Below, in pieces: positions 11,501-24,439 of a stretch of DNA of 64,000 nucleotides. The stretch is from Parasponia andersonii. Lineage: Eukaryota; Streptophyta; Magnoliopsida; Rosales; Cannabaceae. The position numbers and the translations under genes are program-made. The notes under the pieces were generated by a model that was not told the origin of the DNA, did not search any database, and was given only the letters and a program-made list of their open reading frames with translations. Numbering within the stretch: the first letter of the stretch is position 1; every line of letters starts with the position of its first letter. The stretch lies in NCBI GenBank assembly GCA_002914805.1, contig JXTB01000077.1, forward strand, positions 770,656 through 834,655, in the 5' to 3' direction.

Positions 11501-14500
11501 ATTTGTTTTTATATCATGTAAATAGATAATTATTGACAGCAAAAACCTTTCTTATTTTGGGGGGCGTTGAAAACCTGCGGTGAAGCATCATGCATGCATG
11601 GATATATTATCAATAATATCATAGATGATGGTTATGATATATAATTATATATAGAGATGATTATGATGATGATAGATCTCCATGACGACGTGTTAGACTT
11701 TCTGAATTTGTTCTTATCCGCAATATTATAGAATAGAGTCCCTATTATGTGTAGTCCCATGCTTTCCGTTTTCACTTTCAAAACCTCTTTGTCTTGTTGC
11801 TCCGACGATTGAGAAAGAACAAGACATATATTGATATGAACAATTACAAAAGAAGGCATTCTTGTAAATTTTTTATATGTGACCTTAAAATGTACTAAAA
11901 TGACCTTGACAAAAGTATCAGTAAGAATCTTTTAACCCGAGACATTTTGACAATATAGACGGAAAATAATTGAAGGAAACAGCTCACACCTGTCCGTGTG
12001 CCAGTGAATGGTAATTTACTATTGTTGAGTTAAGCCTTTTTTGGTTCTTTGCTCCGAAGTCAAATTTAACCCCTTTTCCAGCTGTGAAATATGCTTTTAT
12101 TGGACCGACTGGGGGGGAAAAAAGGCCTACTATTTCAGTAAAAAGCCCAATGTAAATGGGGTTAGTTTTGGACTTGGCTAGGGAAAAAAGTGGTAAAAGA
12201 AGGGGACAAACTGAGTTACTTCGTCTGCTGGAGTTGTTTATAAATCAGATAAGCTTCAACTTTTTTTAAAAAAGTAAAATTATATATTTCATGCAGTGTA
12301 ATAAATAATATCTATGCAATAGGTTGCCACGTCAACGTGGCAGTAATGAGCTGTTTGCCAAGAAGAAGAAGGGTTTTGATTCAATGAAATAAAGATAATG
12401 CCAGTACCGAATGTTTTGTAGTAAATAAAAGTTAGTCGTGTATAGCTAGCTAGTTACACAGGAAAATTTTGAAGGTTTTTTAACCTGTCTCGACCAAAGT
12501 TTCAAAAGTTTTCATGCATGCTGCGATAACAGAGTAAATGGTTGTTTTGATTGAGTTTTTTGTTTTTCAGCTCTACTTTTATGATGAACCTTTTTACGGG
12601 TGTATATATATATATACTTTATATAGCTAGCTGTAGAAGATAAGATTTGAAAGGTTGATACGAGTTATATGTATACATATATTATTCTAAAGAATCGATC
12701 TCAGCATAATAGAATTTCGTAAATTTTAATCATTCTCAGAATTATGTTGAGATTCTGTCGTACGTATATATATATATATAGATATATATATATTACCATA
12801 CATATATCCTTCTTATTTCCCTTACTATACATGTGCCGTTGTTTTTTCACTTTTCTCTCTTTAAATATTTGTAATATTTGCCCTAGTTGAATTAGTTTAT
12901 GCACTAATATATACGTAACTTGTATAGAGATCCAAAAACACTACAGTGAAATTAATAATACTAAACTTTTCTCTCTCGCTACGTACCAAATAAATGTCAT
13001 GTAGTACAGCAAAACAAAACAAAATAAGATATGGATACAAGTTAATCAAAAAGTTACATCTTTTGCAATCATGCAAATTCAATTCCATTAAAGGGAAAAA
13101 AAAAACATGCAAAAAATTTATACATGAATAACCAGATATGAACGTGAATTTTCTGTTCATGATCAACGTGAGATTTTATTTATTTTTTTATTTTTCCCGT
13201 TTGAAATTTATATCGATTATTATAGACTAGACAGAATGTAAGGTCATTTCAAAGAATGAAGATGATGAAGACCAAAATAGGATGATGGGTCATGGGCAAG
13301 GGCACGTCTGAGAGAGAGGGGGTAAGGGAAAGGAGACACGGTGCATAATCTTGGGGATTTGGCCGAGCCAGGGCCGCACCCTGGTGTCGGTTTCTTGGCA
13401 TACAAAATGGTCTAAAAACCCTTATAGAAGACAAATTTCCCGACGTGACAGCTCCTCAACCCCTTAAAAATACGTCTCCCCCACCCTCNAGTATACAGTA
13501 CTAGTACCAAATCCACTCCTATCTCTGCCTTTGTCTCCCAACTCTGCCAAGAACCAACACTACTCAAAGCTGTATGCCACCTAATTAAATTAACAAACGG
13601 CAGATGTGGAAGCTGCTTATTTTGAACATTCAAAACTAGGGAACCCAAATTGATAAAAATAAAAATGAAGGAATTAATTAACAAGATGAAATAATTAGTT
13701 AAGAATTAATGTGTATATATATCTGGTAAATAATTTGTAAATCCGATAGAAAAATATTTGATAATCAAAATTTTATGATGAAGAATCATTCACAATTTTA
13801 CTAGTAAGATATACCCGACCACATATCTATTATCTTTGTGTAAATGTGTAAATCTTTTGTAATTAATATGGATATATTTTTTGTATGAATAAAATACTAT
13901 AAGATAAGAAGATAAAGCTTTCTTCATAACAACATTCGGAGACAAAAGAATAATGATACCCCAAGTGACAAGTTGTAAATTTTTTGGTCTACGTAACTAT
14001 AGGTGTTTTTATTTTTTTAACAGGTCATATTAGGTCATTTGCATGTCACCGACCCTATAAACATGCAAGAGGGGAACAAGGGTCTGTTTAAGATTAGGTT
14101 TCGTAACGTTCTTATAATATAAAATTCAAAATTTAATATACTTCTTAGGCCAGAAAATTCAGTTTTTGCCGGAATGGTCAATTTAGGGTTTCAATGCCAA
14201 AAGCCCACGTCTATGAGCGTGTCCAAGTCACCGGCCATCTTTGCATTTTTTTATTCAAACACAAAGCAAGCATAACTATGCGTATGTATTTTACCCAAAC
14301 AAACTAAGCAAGTGTGTGAAAAAGGCATTTGAACTAATCCCACAAATCTCATTATTTGAAAAAAAAAAAAAAATCCTACATACCCCATGTATGATTTTTC
14401 GAGCCACTCAGAAGAACCCTAATGGGCTCAGTCAACTTTCCCAAATCCTACCTAATTTCCAACTGTCTTAATTAGTTTTTAATCACACCCCGTTAACAAC

Positions 14501-16240
14501 TTTGTTATTTGGTCGCTCCTATATATAGTGCTAGATAGACAATTTGGCAACATTATTGTCAACATGTTTGCCTACTTTATTATTAGCTTTTCTAAATTAA
14601 AAAAAAAAAAAACTGAAAACCACGTTAGGAAAATGTCTAAAAAATTTTGACAATCTCTTCGTTGAGTTCACCTTAATTTCCCCATGTGGTATCCTATAAG
14701 AGACATAACCAAATGTGAGGACTTGTTGTTCGGAATCGGCCCTACAATCTTGGTTGTGCTTAGAAAATATTATTTATCATCTCATATATGATGATGGGGT
14801 AAATAGGCACTACGGAGCCTAAGCAAGATTTGAAAGCAAAGGGAACAAGATCCCTATAACACAATCACTCCGAGGCAATTGTCTTGGCATTTGTCCCTAA
14901 CTGTTTTCTTTTTTCACTTTATTTTATTATCTAGGGTATATGATACGTGTCAAGGACCCATGTTCTTCTTTCTGACGGGAACAATATTAAATCCAATTTT
15001 TAAGGTTGGAACTGATTTTTGTAGTATGCGCATGGGGTTTCTATACACAAACAACGTTGTGGTCCTGCTCTAAGTCTAAACCTAGTTATTATTATTTTTC
15101 TTCCCTTGCTAATTAGGCTTAGTTTAGTGATTGATTGGCTAATTTGGAACAACTAGTATTAGAATAAACTTTGCATTTTTGATCCGTCATCGACCTAATC
15201 AACAATTAAAATTCTAATAAAGCAATGAAATGCGCATAAAATTGCAAACAAAAGCCAAAAACTTCGCGAGAATCATGTGTTGAAATAAGATTATTAAGTA
15301 TATCGATATTTTCTTTCATTATCGCAACAACTTTTTCGATCGGATCAAATTTTAATTCGTGTTTATTGAGTAATAAATGATGGAGATTCAGAATAATATA
15401 TTGGATACAAAACACCATTCCTCTTGTAGAATTATTCTTAGCCGCTATAAAGTTATTTAATTAAATCAAGGTCTAAAATTTGTTATTAATTGGACATAAA
15501 ATGATTTCTCTCTTGATTCTAAATCCAATGGAAATTTTGACAATGATCTAGTCCGAATAATTATCTGGTGGTAAAGTGAATGTGGATTCTTAGGATCACG
15601 TTATTCCTATAAAAGGATTAATTATTAAGAGCAAGGGAATCTCATAATGCGTTGCTTATTTATGCCATCGTTATTTTATTCTAATGTTCTGCTTCTTCTT
15701 CCTCTCTTTTTTGTTTTTTTAGTGTGTACATGCAATTATATACTTCCTTACTTTGACTATATTCAATCATTTGAAAGAAATGGCTTTTTATAAAGCTATG
15801 GGAACTTGTTTTTCAGTTATATAAATATCAACTAGTTACAAAGTTTATCATGGTCAAATTAGTATTATTCCTCGAGTACCCTCTGTAATATATGTACAAA
15901 TAGTGTTGTGTACGAAACTTTCATTGTCATCAACATCATTATTGTCATTTACCATCATTGTCTTTATTATTAGTGTCCTCATCGATCCTATATGATCATC
16001 GTTATCATCATAAATAGTAACAAAATTATTTCCTTTTGGTCGTTGCCATTGCTTTTTGATATTATTTGTTTTTCTTAATCAATTAGTCCTTTGTTCTTTT
16101 TAAATGAAAGGGAATTGGGGTGATTTATTTCATATTCCTCACTCATTCTACCTCATGGACCCAATCCAGATCATATGTGTGATAGTAGTGCGCCGTGGTC
16201 TCCGTATTCTGATCAACTATGAAGAACGGAAGTACTCCAC

Positions 16241-18310
16241 CACTACAAGAAAATTGATTTTTCGCCATCGAGTTTTTAGCTACAAAAATTATTTGGTAGC
16301 GAAATGTGAGCTATTGCCACCAAATTTTTGTAGCAACAAGTATTAGTGGAAAATCACATTAAAATAAACAAAAAATTATTGCTACCAAATTTTTAGCTTC
16401 AAGCCATTATCATTTACTACTAAATGTCAATTCAGTAGTAAAAGTTAGTGCCGCTAAAAGTAAAATATTGACAGGTCGATCCGTTACTAAATGAATTTTG
16501 TAGCAGGAAAATACTTAATGCTACTAATTTACTTCGTAGAATTAAGACATTTTTCTACTAAGTTCTTTTGGTTGCGCAAAGTAAACAAATATTTTGTTAT
16601 CAAAAATTTGGTAGACAAAGATGTGCATAGAGGATATTCTTTACACTACCAAGAGATTTTGATAGCAAAACTATATATTTGGTAGGGAGATGAGATAAAA
16701 ATTTTGCTACCAAAATTTTGATAAGAAACAATTGTGGGAAGTGTACGTAGACATAAACGTATAAAATATATACATATTTTAAATTGACTTAGAATATATA
16801 TATATATATATATATATATGATTTAAGCTTAGTATTTAACCAGTAATATTGTAAAGGTATATAGTTAATTATCAATAATATTAATAAATTAATATTAATA
16901 ATGAGTTTTATTAAAGGAAAATAACGTGATATATAATTAAATATAAATTTTACTTTCTTCAAAAATTGAAAATATTTTTATAAAGAGCAATTCTATAAAG
17001 TATAAGTGGTACTTAGCACCATAATAATATATTTGTTTGTTATTGAATATTTTAATTAATATATTGGGTCTCACATATATTCTACATTGGTCCTGACACA
17101 TTATTATGGTGTTGTGCACCACTGATGTCCTATAATATTATTCTTTTATAAAATACTATTTATGTTAGTTAATTAGACTAATTCATCAATAATTCATAAA
17201 AATTCTTATAAAAAGTAATCATTAAATATTTTAAAGTGACGTGTGTCAACGTTTGTTGTAGAAGTCTCAAAATTTTAAATTATATCATTCTTTTGTATAA
17301 GACACGATCTATCAGTTATGTTTCAAAGATTAATAAACATGTAATGTTTATTTGTGTAGATAACTAATTCATTAATCTAATTACAATCTTATACTAAAGA
17401 AGCATGTATAAATAAATATTCAAAAAATAAAAAGCTTGCACGATTATTTCTCAACTGACTACCTCTCCACTATCTCTACCGTAGCGATCTATAGCACTCT
17501 CACATTTTTCTCATTTGCTATGTCTAGGGTTAGTCCAGTTTTCCTCTCTGCTCTATGTACTTTTGTTCCTTTGTCAAATTAAGAAAATGAAGTCTAATTT
17601 GATTGTTGCTATGGTCTAAGATTTTTTATTTTATTTTTTCTCTTTTTACAACACCTACGTTTCTCATCCACCACAACAGCAGAGTACAACTATCCTTTCT
17701 CGCTCTTGACCTCGAGCAACCTCTTTGGTGATTGGTAATCTTTCTTAATTGCTTACGATGTTACTGCATTAATATTTCCTAGCTAGGCTGCGCTGCTTCC
17801 TTTGATCAGAATCATTCTCTCCGATGATGTGTCTCTGGAGGTCTGTGATTTGGATTGATGACATTCTCAATGTCATTATGTAATTTACTGTATGTTGTCT
17901 CGACCGTCTGTGATTTAGACTGCAGTTTGAGCGATCATCTCTCCTTCAAGATAATCTAGAAACTCTTATTATCTTTTAAATATTTTGCCTAAATTGTATG
18001 ATTATGAAAATAATTCACTCTGTTTTATCAATATATTTTTCTCTTTCATTTTTTTTGGCAGTAATATTTTCTTTTTTCGTTTAAAATCCACTTTTTAAGC
18101 ATATATGTCGCGTATCAATTTAGCTTCAGTGAATAGTGAAATAATAGTTAACCAAATAAATAAATAATATAGAGTTTTATTTGTGGGCCCAATCAAAGAA
18201 ATAAATTTAAAATAAAATGAACCCTCTCATATAATTTGGTTTAAGCAGTTTCCATTTAATATAAATAAATTTCATATTAATGACATAAAAACAACAATTT
18301 GGCTCTCATT

Positions 18311-18347
<37 letters not shown>

Positions 18348-18635
18348 CAAATTTGGATAGATTTTGCTACTAAATAGAAGATAGATTTTGGTAGCAACAT
18401 ATTAATTTTGGTTTCATTCGACACTAAAAATTGATCTTCTTGCTACCAAATTAATAACATTTTGCTACTAATTATTAGTAGCAAAAAATCTAGTGTTTGG
18501 TTTCTTTGGTTGCAAAATAGATTATGCTACCAAGTGAGCGACAAATTTTTTTGGATAGCAAAAAAATATTCTGCTACGAAAAATAAAGTTTAATTTAGCA
18601 ACATTTAATAGCTAAAAGTCAAATTTTTTGTAGTG
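16241..18635. mobile_element. Non-autonomous CACTA (En/Spm-type) DNA transposon, 2395 bp
   Basis: The left end begins CACTACAAGAAAA at 16241. The right end, TTTTTTGTAGTG at 18624-18635, is its imperfect inverted repeat. The 3 bases on each side are the same, CAC at 16238-16240 and CAC at 18636-18638, which is the 3-bp target duplication expected of CACTA elements. Subterminal regions (about 16270-16740 and 18355-18620) are crowded with GCTACCAAA and its complement TTTGGTAGC, the array expected for transposase binding. The interior has no TNP2-like transposase frame, so movement would need an enzyme supplied in trans. A small hairpin element is nested at 16993-17135, and 17450-17990 is less AT-rich than the rest and may be captured DNA. 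Confidence 0.9.
16993..17135. mobile_element. Small hairpin (MITE-like) element nested in the CACTA transposon
   Basis: The left arm GTGGTACTTAGCACCATAAT (from 17006) pairs imperfectly with the complement of TTATGGTGTTGTGCACCAC (ending 17122), and weaker pairing extends outwards. The spacer is about 70 bp and AT-rich. Arms and size suit a MITE, but I cannot fix its ends or target duplication. A stretch near 48560-48620 has a similar GGTGCTTAG/CACAATAAT layout and may be related. Confidence 0.5.
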
Positions 18636-21135
18636 CACTGATTTTTTAGGAACTCACACATCGGAGGTTCATTACCTTCAATGGAAAATGAGAAAACTGA
18701 ACTACACTGAGACTATAATGACTCGTACTCTCGATCTCGTAGATATTAGACATGGAGTAGGCACGCTATCAGCAATTTACCACCACACCTGTGGTATCAA
18801 TTAGTCCTTTTTGAGACGATAACCTTTAATAATTTAATTAATATTGTCCCAAAACGAACTTTTTTCGATAATAGAAAATAGCTAAAGAGGACAAAATGTC
18901 AAATTATGTTAAATATATTTAACTATCATCCTTTTGCGTGCTTGCTAACTGCTAAGTCCTTTCATCACGTACGTACGTATGTAAGGAATTTAAATTAACA
19001 AAATAACAAAAAAAAAATAATGATAATTTATCAATTGAATATTTAAATAAGATATTGGAAGACAAATAGACATATAAACCCACCATACATGCAACGCTAA
19101 AACTAGATGCAGTACAATTTTTTAAGATAACTGCACACCTAATATATTACGCTTAAAGTACGATGTGGATTCTGTACCGTTATTATAACTTATAGGCAAT
19201 AAAAAGAGACGAGATTTTTTGCCTGAAAAGTCAAGCACTTGTAAAACAATTGTTCCCATCATTTTCCATAGCTTTTGCTATGTGTATTTTTTAGGATAAT
19301 ATTTAATTATCCAACAAAGCAGGAATTTCCTTGGGTTTTCCTCTTACTTTTCTCCCCATGATGTGCATAAAGACACCAGAATAAATCGTGTTATCTTTCA
19401 AGAAACTTAACCACATAACGAAAATTTCCAGGTTGTTTCTCTCTTTATTGGACTAAATATTGTTGACGAAGCTTTTTATCCATGCATTGAGAAAATCAAT
19501 GTCTTCACGAGTCTCTAAATTAATATCTACCAGCAATAGGTCGTAGGTGGACAATATATGCTATTGTACAATTCATATAATAGCGAGTTTTCAACAGGAA
19601 ATGGGTCTAAATCAGAGGAATAGTCCCAAGTTAAACAACCCCTAAGCTACTGGCCAAAACCCAAAGATATTTCAACGAGACCCGTCAAATGTGGGACCCA
19701 AATATATACTTTTCCGTAAGTATTTTAAATAGTTCATCTCCATGTTCATACAATAAGTTTAGGCAAAATTAGTATTAATATAATTGTTCGGTGTTCTATC
19801 TTACCTACTTAAAATTTAGTTCGTCTTATTGCTTGTTTTTCGGAAATTAAAATATAGTTCCAAACTTTGGAACTTTCCGAGTCTAGCTTCGTCTGCCTGT
19901 GTCTATTCCTTTTCCTTTCATTTTCGTGTGATTGATTTTTAAAATGGTCAATAATTGTTTTAGGGTCATTATCACGATCTAATATTCTTATATTAATTAG
20001 AAACTAAACAAAAATCACATTCAGACTGTTCTTTTGCCTGTTCTCATTTACTAATACTAAGTTTGTACAAAAATATTTTTTACAACAGTTTACTACAAAA
20101 TATGATTGAATAATTAATTAATTAATTAATAGTGACTTGAAAAAACCATCTTATGTTGACGTGTCGACTTCCTTGAATGTCCAATCATTGTTGAAACTAT
20201 TTTCTACAATTAAACACTCCTTGGCTCATGGTTATTTACTGCTAACCAAAATTATGAATGGCCATAATTACATCCTTTTATTGGCGCAATTATGATAAAT
20301 CATTATCGATTAGCATCCCATGAAAAATCCTTCCATTTAAAAGTCTGGCTCATGCTTCAGTAAAGATAATTTTATTGTATAACGGGACCCCTTCAAATTT
20401 TAACTTAAAAATAATTAAAATAGAAAACCCAATTTATATCTTTTTTTTTTTTCGATTGTAGACTATTTATTGCCTCGTGATATACGTGTAAAGATATTAT
20501 GGCTAAGGGCCTATGACTGGCCCATCAAGTGTTTCTAGGACTGCGCTGTGTTACAACAATAGATGGTGAGAAAATCTAAACGGTAGTTCGTGATTGTGCC
20601 TAATCGTAGCCGTCCATCTAGATTGTGATGGGAGGGTAAAATCGACGATGCTGATCATCATTGGAAACGCAACGCTATCACTTTTTGCTAAAAGGAAAGC
20701 CACTATTTTGCAGTGGCACCGTTCCTCAACAAAAACGACCCCCCTAAAAAAAAAAAAACAGCGGCCGAAAATCCAGGGAGTTGTCTCAGTAAATGAACGG
20801 TTCCAACTCTGCCACGTCGCCACACTCCTCCAGCTTTCGTTTAAAACTAGTCATTAAAAAAAAGGGTAAATCTCATGCAAAAAAAAAAAAAAAAAAAAAC
20901 ATGCACACGATAGCATGCCAACTTTATATAACGCATAAAGCATGATATGGATCATGCATGATGGCATAAAACCCATGAACACCCACCTGAGAAAATTAGT
21001 CATGTCATGATGATCATGATGCATGTTATGGATGGCTGGGATGGTCTGGGGTTACGGCGAATGGGTGGAGACACAGGAGGAAAAAAAAATTAGAGAGAGA
21101 AAATAAAAATAAAAGATAATGAATAAGAATAATGC
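18636..21135. other. Intergenic region between the CACTA element and HLS1-like upstream repeats
   Basis: AT-rich with no supported gene. Two overlapping opposite-strand open frames at about 20551-20857 lie in a more GC-balanced patch that contains a CTAATCGTAGCCGTCCATCT stretch. They resemble no protein I know and are more likely distal promoter of the HLS1-like gene or unrelated noncoding DNA. Confidence 0.5.
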
Positions 21136-21380
21136 TACGAGTAATTAGCCGCGACTAATACTACAATAGTGTTACGAGTAATTAGCCGCGACTAATACTA
21201 CAATAGTGTGTATAATTATAATTATAATTCAAATATAATCGTATAAAATTTAATTTATTAATTAAATATATTTAATAATAAGTAAATATGTATTATTGAA
21301 TAATTATAATTATAATTCAAATATAATTGTATAAGATTTAATTTATTAATTAAATATATTTAATAATAAGTAAGTATGTA
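21136..21380. repeat. Two adjoining tandem duplications upstream of the HLS1-like gene (periods 37 and 88 bp)
   Basis: A 37-bp unit (TACGAGTAATTAGCCGCGAC...) is repeated exactly at 21136-21172 and 21173-21209. Immediately after, an 88-bp AT-rich unit (TAATTATAATTATAATTC...) starts at 21213 and again at 21301, with few differences. The block is about 1 kb upstream of the start codon and so lies in the upstream regulatory region. Confidence 0.85.
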
Positions 21381-21659
21381 ATTGTGGTGTCCGTAACTTT
21401 GCTAAATGAATAATGATTACAAATGGGATCATGATAGCAAACGCTCGCTTGGGAGAAAATTAAAAAGAAAAATAGAAATGTATTATATATAAACAGTTTA
21501 AAGAGAATAGCAACTACTCGCTCGAGACTGCGCAGCCATAGCCGCCATTTCCTCTTCTACTTTTTGCTATCATCATTTCAATTTATTTTTTCTCTTTTCT
21601 TTTTTTTTTTGTTTTTCTTTTCATTTATTTTCCTATCGTTATAGTAACGTTATTATTTA

Positions 21660-22345
21660 CCTGTAATATGCTTTTTTAAACAAAATAGTATAGACAGACA
21701 GAAGAGAGAAGAGATAAAGACACAGAAGAAAGGCACTGAATTAAATATATATATTTAGAGAGCTAGAGAGTTTGATAACAAAATTGAAAACAAAAAAAAA
21801 AAAGAAGGAAGCGATTCTAGAGAGAGAAAGAAAGAGAAGGTGGCACAAAAAGACCCCAAAAGACCAAGTATTTAAAGGCACAAGAAGACCACTCGTACCT
21901 CTGCAATGATGAACTACTCACCACCTAAAAGGAAGAAGAATCACCTAAAAAGCTCTCTCAGTACTCTCAGCCTCAAAATATCACAAACTTTAAAAAAAAA
22001 AAAATTATTGACTACCCAATATGGTTTGTGATCATATGTGAGCTGGGTTGTTCTTAGTTTCCCAAATTTCGAAGCTTTAGAAGCTTTTTAGCTTGGTTAC
22101 TTATAAGACACGTTATTCAGTCTGTTTCGCGGCCTTGAAAAAGCTGCGATTTAACACTCTGATTAGCCCCTTCTTCCTCTAGTCTCAATCATTCCCTCTT
22201 CTATAAATCTCCCGCCTCACTTGGTTCATTTCGGCACAATCATACTGGTCACCTATCTCTACTTTTCTCAGAGAAAGGTATTCTTCTTCTTCTTCTTGGC
22301 TTCTCTAGTTTTGGATTAATAGTTTTATTATAGGAAAAAAAAAAC
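21660..22345 (+). promoter_or_regulatory. Probable proximal promoter and 5' UTR of the HLS1-like gene
   Basis: The stretch before the start codon is rich in GAGA and CT motifs (for example AGAGAGAGAAAGAAAGAGAA near 21820 and repeated TTCTTC near 22280), common in plant 5' leaders. TATTTAAAGG at about 21869 is a candidate TATA region. A CAGAGAAAG/GTATTC donor near 22277 and a TTATTATAG acceptor near 22334 could define a short leader intron. No experimentally defined element can be read from the sequence. Confidence 0.35.
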
Positions 22346-24049
22346 ATGGTTGTAGAAGAGAAAAAAGTGGCAATAGTGGTAAGAAAATATGACCCAAAAA
22401 AAGACCTTTCGGGAGTGGAAGATGTAGAGAGGAGGTGCGAAGTTGGGGCCAGCGGCGAACTCTCGCTGTTTACTGACCTTTTGGGTGACCCAATTTGCAG
22501 AGTCCGTAACTCACCAGCCTACCTTATGCTGGTAAATTAACAATAACATGCACTATACTATTCAAATTGCAAATCAATAACACTAAGTTTTTGCTTAATT
22601 TGGTCATTTTTTTCTTCATTTACTCTGTTTCTCTTCTGTAACTTTTTCATCAACATTTTTTTTAAACCAAAAAGATATATGTAATCATAACGTGGGTTGG
22701 TCGTTACATACATTAGCTATATCACTAACCTTTTCTATTTTTGTTAGAGGGTCTATAAAGTTTCTTATATTGTCTTTGTGACATGTTTATTTTCCTATAC
22801 AGATAGCTGAGATAATTGGATCAGAAGAAAAAGAGATAGTGGGGATGATCAGGGGTTGCATCAAAACCGTTACATGTGGGAAAAAGCTCTCCAGAAATGG
22901 TAAAAACAACAACGAAGCTATTCCCAAACCTGTCCCTGTTTATACCAAACTCGCTTACATACTTGGTCTCCGCGTTTCCCCTTCCCATAGGTACCAACCC
23001 TTTTAATCCTTTTTCTTTTATTTTGAGCTTTTTAAATTACCCATTTTTGTTTTTGTTCTCTTTTTTTTTTAATGAATTTTTTTTTTAAATGCCAATTAAT
23101 TTTTGCAACTTAATTTGAATACCCTTTTATTTATTTCGTTTTTGGTGATGATTTTATTGATTTATTTTGTTTTTTTTTTAATAGGAGGATGGGAATTGGG
23201 CTAAAGCTGGTTCGTGAAACGGAGGAATGGTTTAGAGAAAATGGAGCTGAATATTCCTATTTAGCAACCGAAAACGACAACCAAGCTTCCATTAACCTCT
23301 TCACCGACAAATGCGGGTACGCCAAGTTCCGTACGCCCTCCATCCTGGTCAACCCGGTCTTCGCTCACCGGGTCCGGGTCTCTCCCCGGGTCACCATTAT
23401 TAAGCTCCCACCGTCCGACGCCGAGTTCCTCTACCGGCAACGCTTCGCCACGACCGAGTTCTTCCCGCGCGACATCGACTCGGTCCTCAACAACAAGCTC
23501 ACGCTTGGGACCTTCCTCGCGGTTCCACGGGGCACCTACTCGACCGAGTCGTGGCCCGGGTCGACCCGGTTCTTGTCGAGCGCGCCCGACTCGTGGGCCC
23601 TGCTCAGCGTGTGGAACGCCAAGGACGTGTTCACGCTCGAGGTTCGCGGCGCCTCGCGCGTGAAGCGCACGCTCGCGAGGACGACCCGGTTCTTGGATCG
23701 GGCCCTGCCTTGGCTCCGGCTCCCTTCGGTGCCCGAGGTGTTCAAACCGTTCGGGCTCCACTTCCTGTACGGGTTGGGTGGGGAAGGCCCACGCGCAGTA
23801 AAGCTCGTGAAGGCGCTTTGCGGTCACGCTCACAACTTGGCGAAAGAGCGTGGGTGCGGCGTGGTGGCGACGGAGGTTTCAAATGGCGAACCCCTCAGGT
23901 TCGGGATTCCGCACTGGAAGAGGCTATCGTCCGCCGAGGACTTGTGGTGCATCAAGAGGCTTGGGGAAGACTACAGTGACGGCTCGGTCGGTGACTGGAC
24001 CAAATCACCCCCTGGCTTGTCCATTTTTGTTGACCCTAGAGAGATCTAA
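22346..24049 (+). CDS. HLS1-like: HOOKLESS1-like GNAT-family N-acetyltransferase
   Basis: Exons 22346-22531, 22803-22990 and 23185-24049 join in frame to 412 residues, close to the roughly 400 of Arabidopsis HOOKLESS1. The N-terminal third is a GNAT fold. The exon 2/3 junction completes RRMGIGLKLV (residues 125-134), the R-x-x-G-x-G acetyl-CoA loop. Downstream come the family signatures EYSYLATENDNQASINLFT, RTPSILVNPV, TTEFFPRDIDSVLNNKL and the C-terminal WTKSPPGLSIFVDPRE. HLS1 proteins act in the nucleus downstream of ethylene and light signalling to drive apical hook formation through differential growth; that role here is by homology. The start is the first ATG of the frame and gives the expected N-terminus (VVRKYDPKKDLSGVEDVERR). 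Exon 3 is strongly GC-rich at third positions, unlike its surroundings. Whether this is HLS1 itself or an HLS1-LIKE paralogue cannot be told. Confidence 0.93.
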
Positions 24050-24439
24050 TTTCGTTAAAGAATACAAGTTAGGAGGGGAAAAAAAAAAAGGAGAAAAATC
24101 TTTGCCCTTTTTTCTTTTTAGATTTTTCTCGACTTTGGTAACTTTTTTCTTTGGGGGGGGCTTATATTCTAGTAGGATAAGCGATTTTGATAGGGGTGGG
24201 AGAAAGATATGGGTCTTTTGTTGTAAAAGGGAATATAAATTACTTTTTTTGTTATGTTATGTTTTATTAAGACTAGTCATGTAAATGAATGTGACCTTTT
24301 TGGATCCTTTTTCATCCAAACGCAGCCTTAATTTTGATGTGGGGTTGGGTTATCTCTTTATATGGGATAACTTTACTTAATATTCCAAAAATCTAAAGTC
24401 GTCTTCTTAGCAATTGTTCTCCAATATGGTTTGAGGATA

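Larger units (their letters stand above)
2011..16240. other. Long AT-rich intergenic region, no supported gene
   Basis: This stretch holds low-complexity AT DNA, microsatellites and several local duplications listed separately. Open frames are short (the longest is 120 codons at 9703-10065), unlike any family I recognise, and rich in Phe, Ile, Asn and Lys as expected from AT-rich noncoding DNA. Stretches near 10600-11050 and 13240-13600 are less AT-rich and might be promoter or noncoding RNA sequence, but I see no conserved microRNA, tRNA or protein in them. GGGC/GGCC-rich blocks at about 4500-4650 and 4820-4925 look like transposon debris. Single N bases occur at 6637 and 13490. Confidence 0.6.

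Noticed and set aside
13240..13600. Possible microRNA or small gene in a GC-balanced patch with the palindrome CCAGGGCCGCACCCTGG
   Set aside because: No known mature microRNA sequence and no long hairpin arms could be found by eye.
23261..23833. 190-codon antisense frame in HLS1-like exon 3
   Set aside because: It is open because the sense strand is GC-rich with few stop-forming codons. It is Arg/Glu/Pro-rich with no family resemblance.
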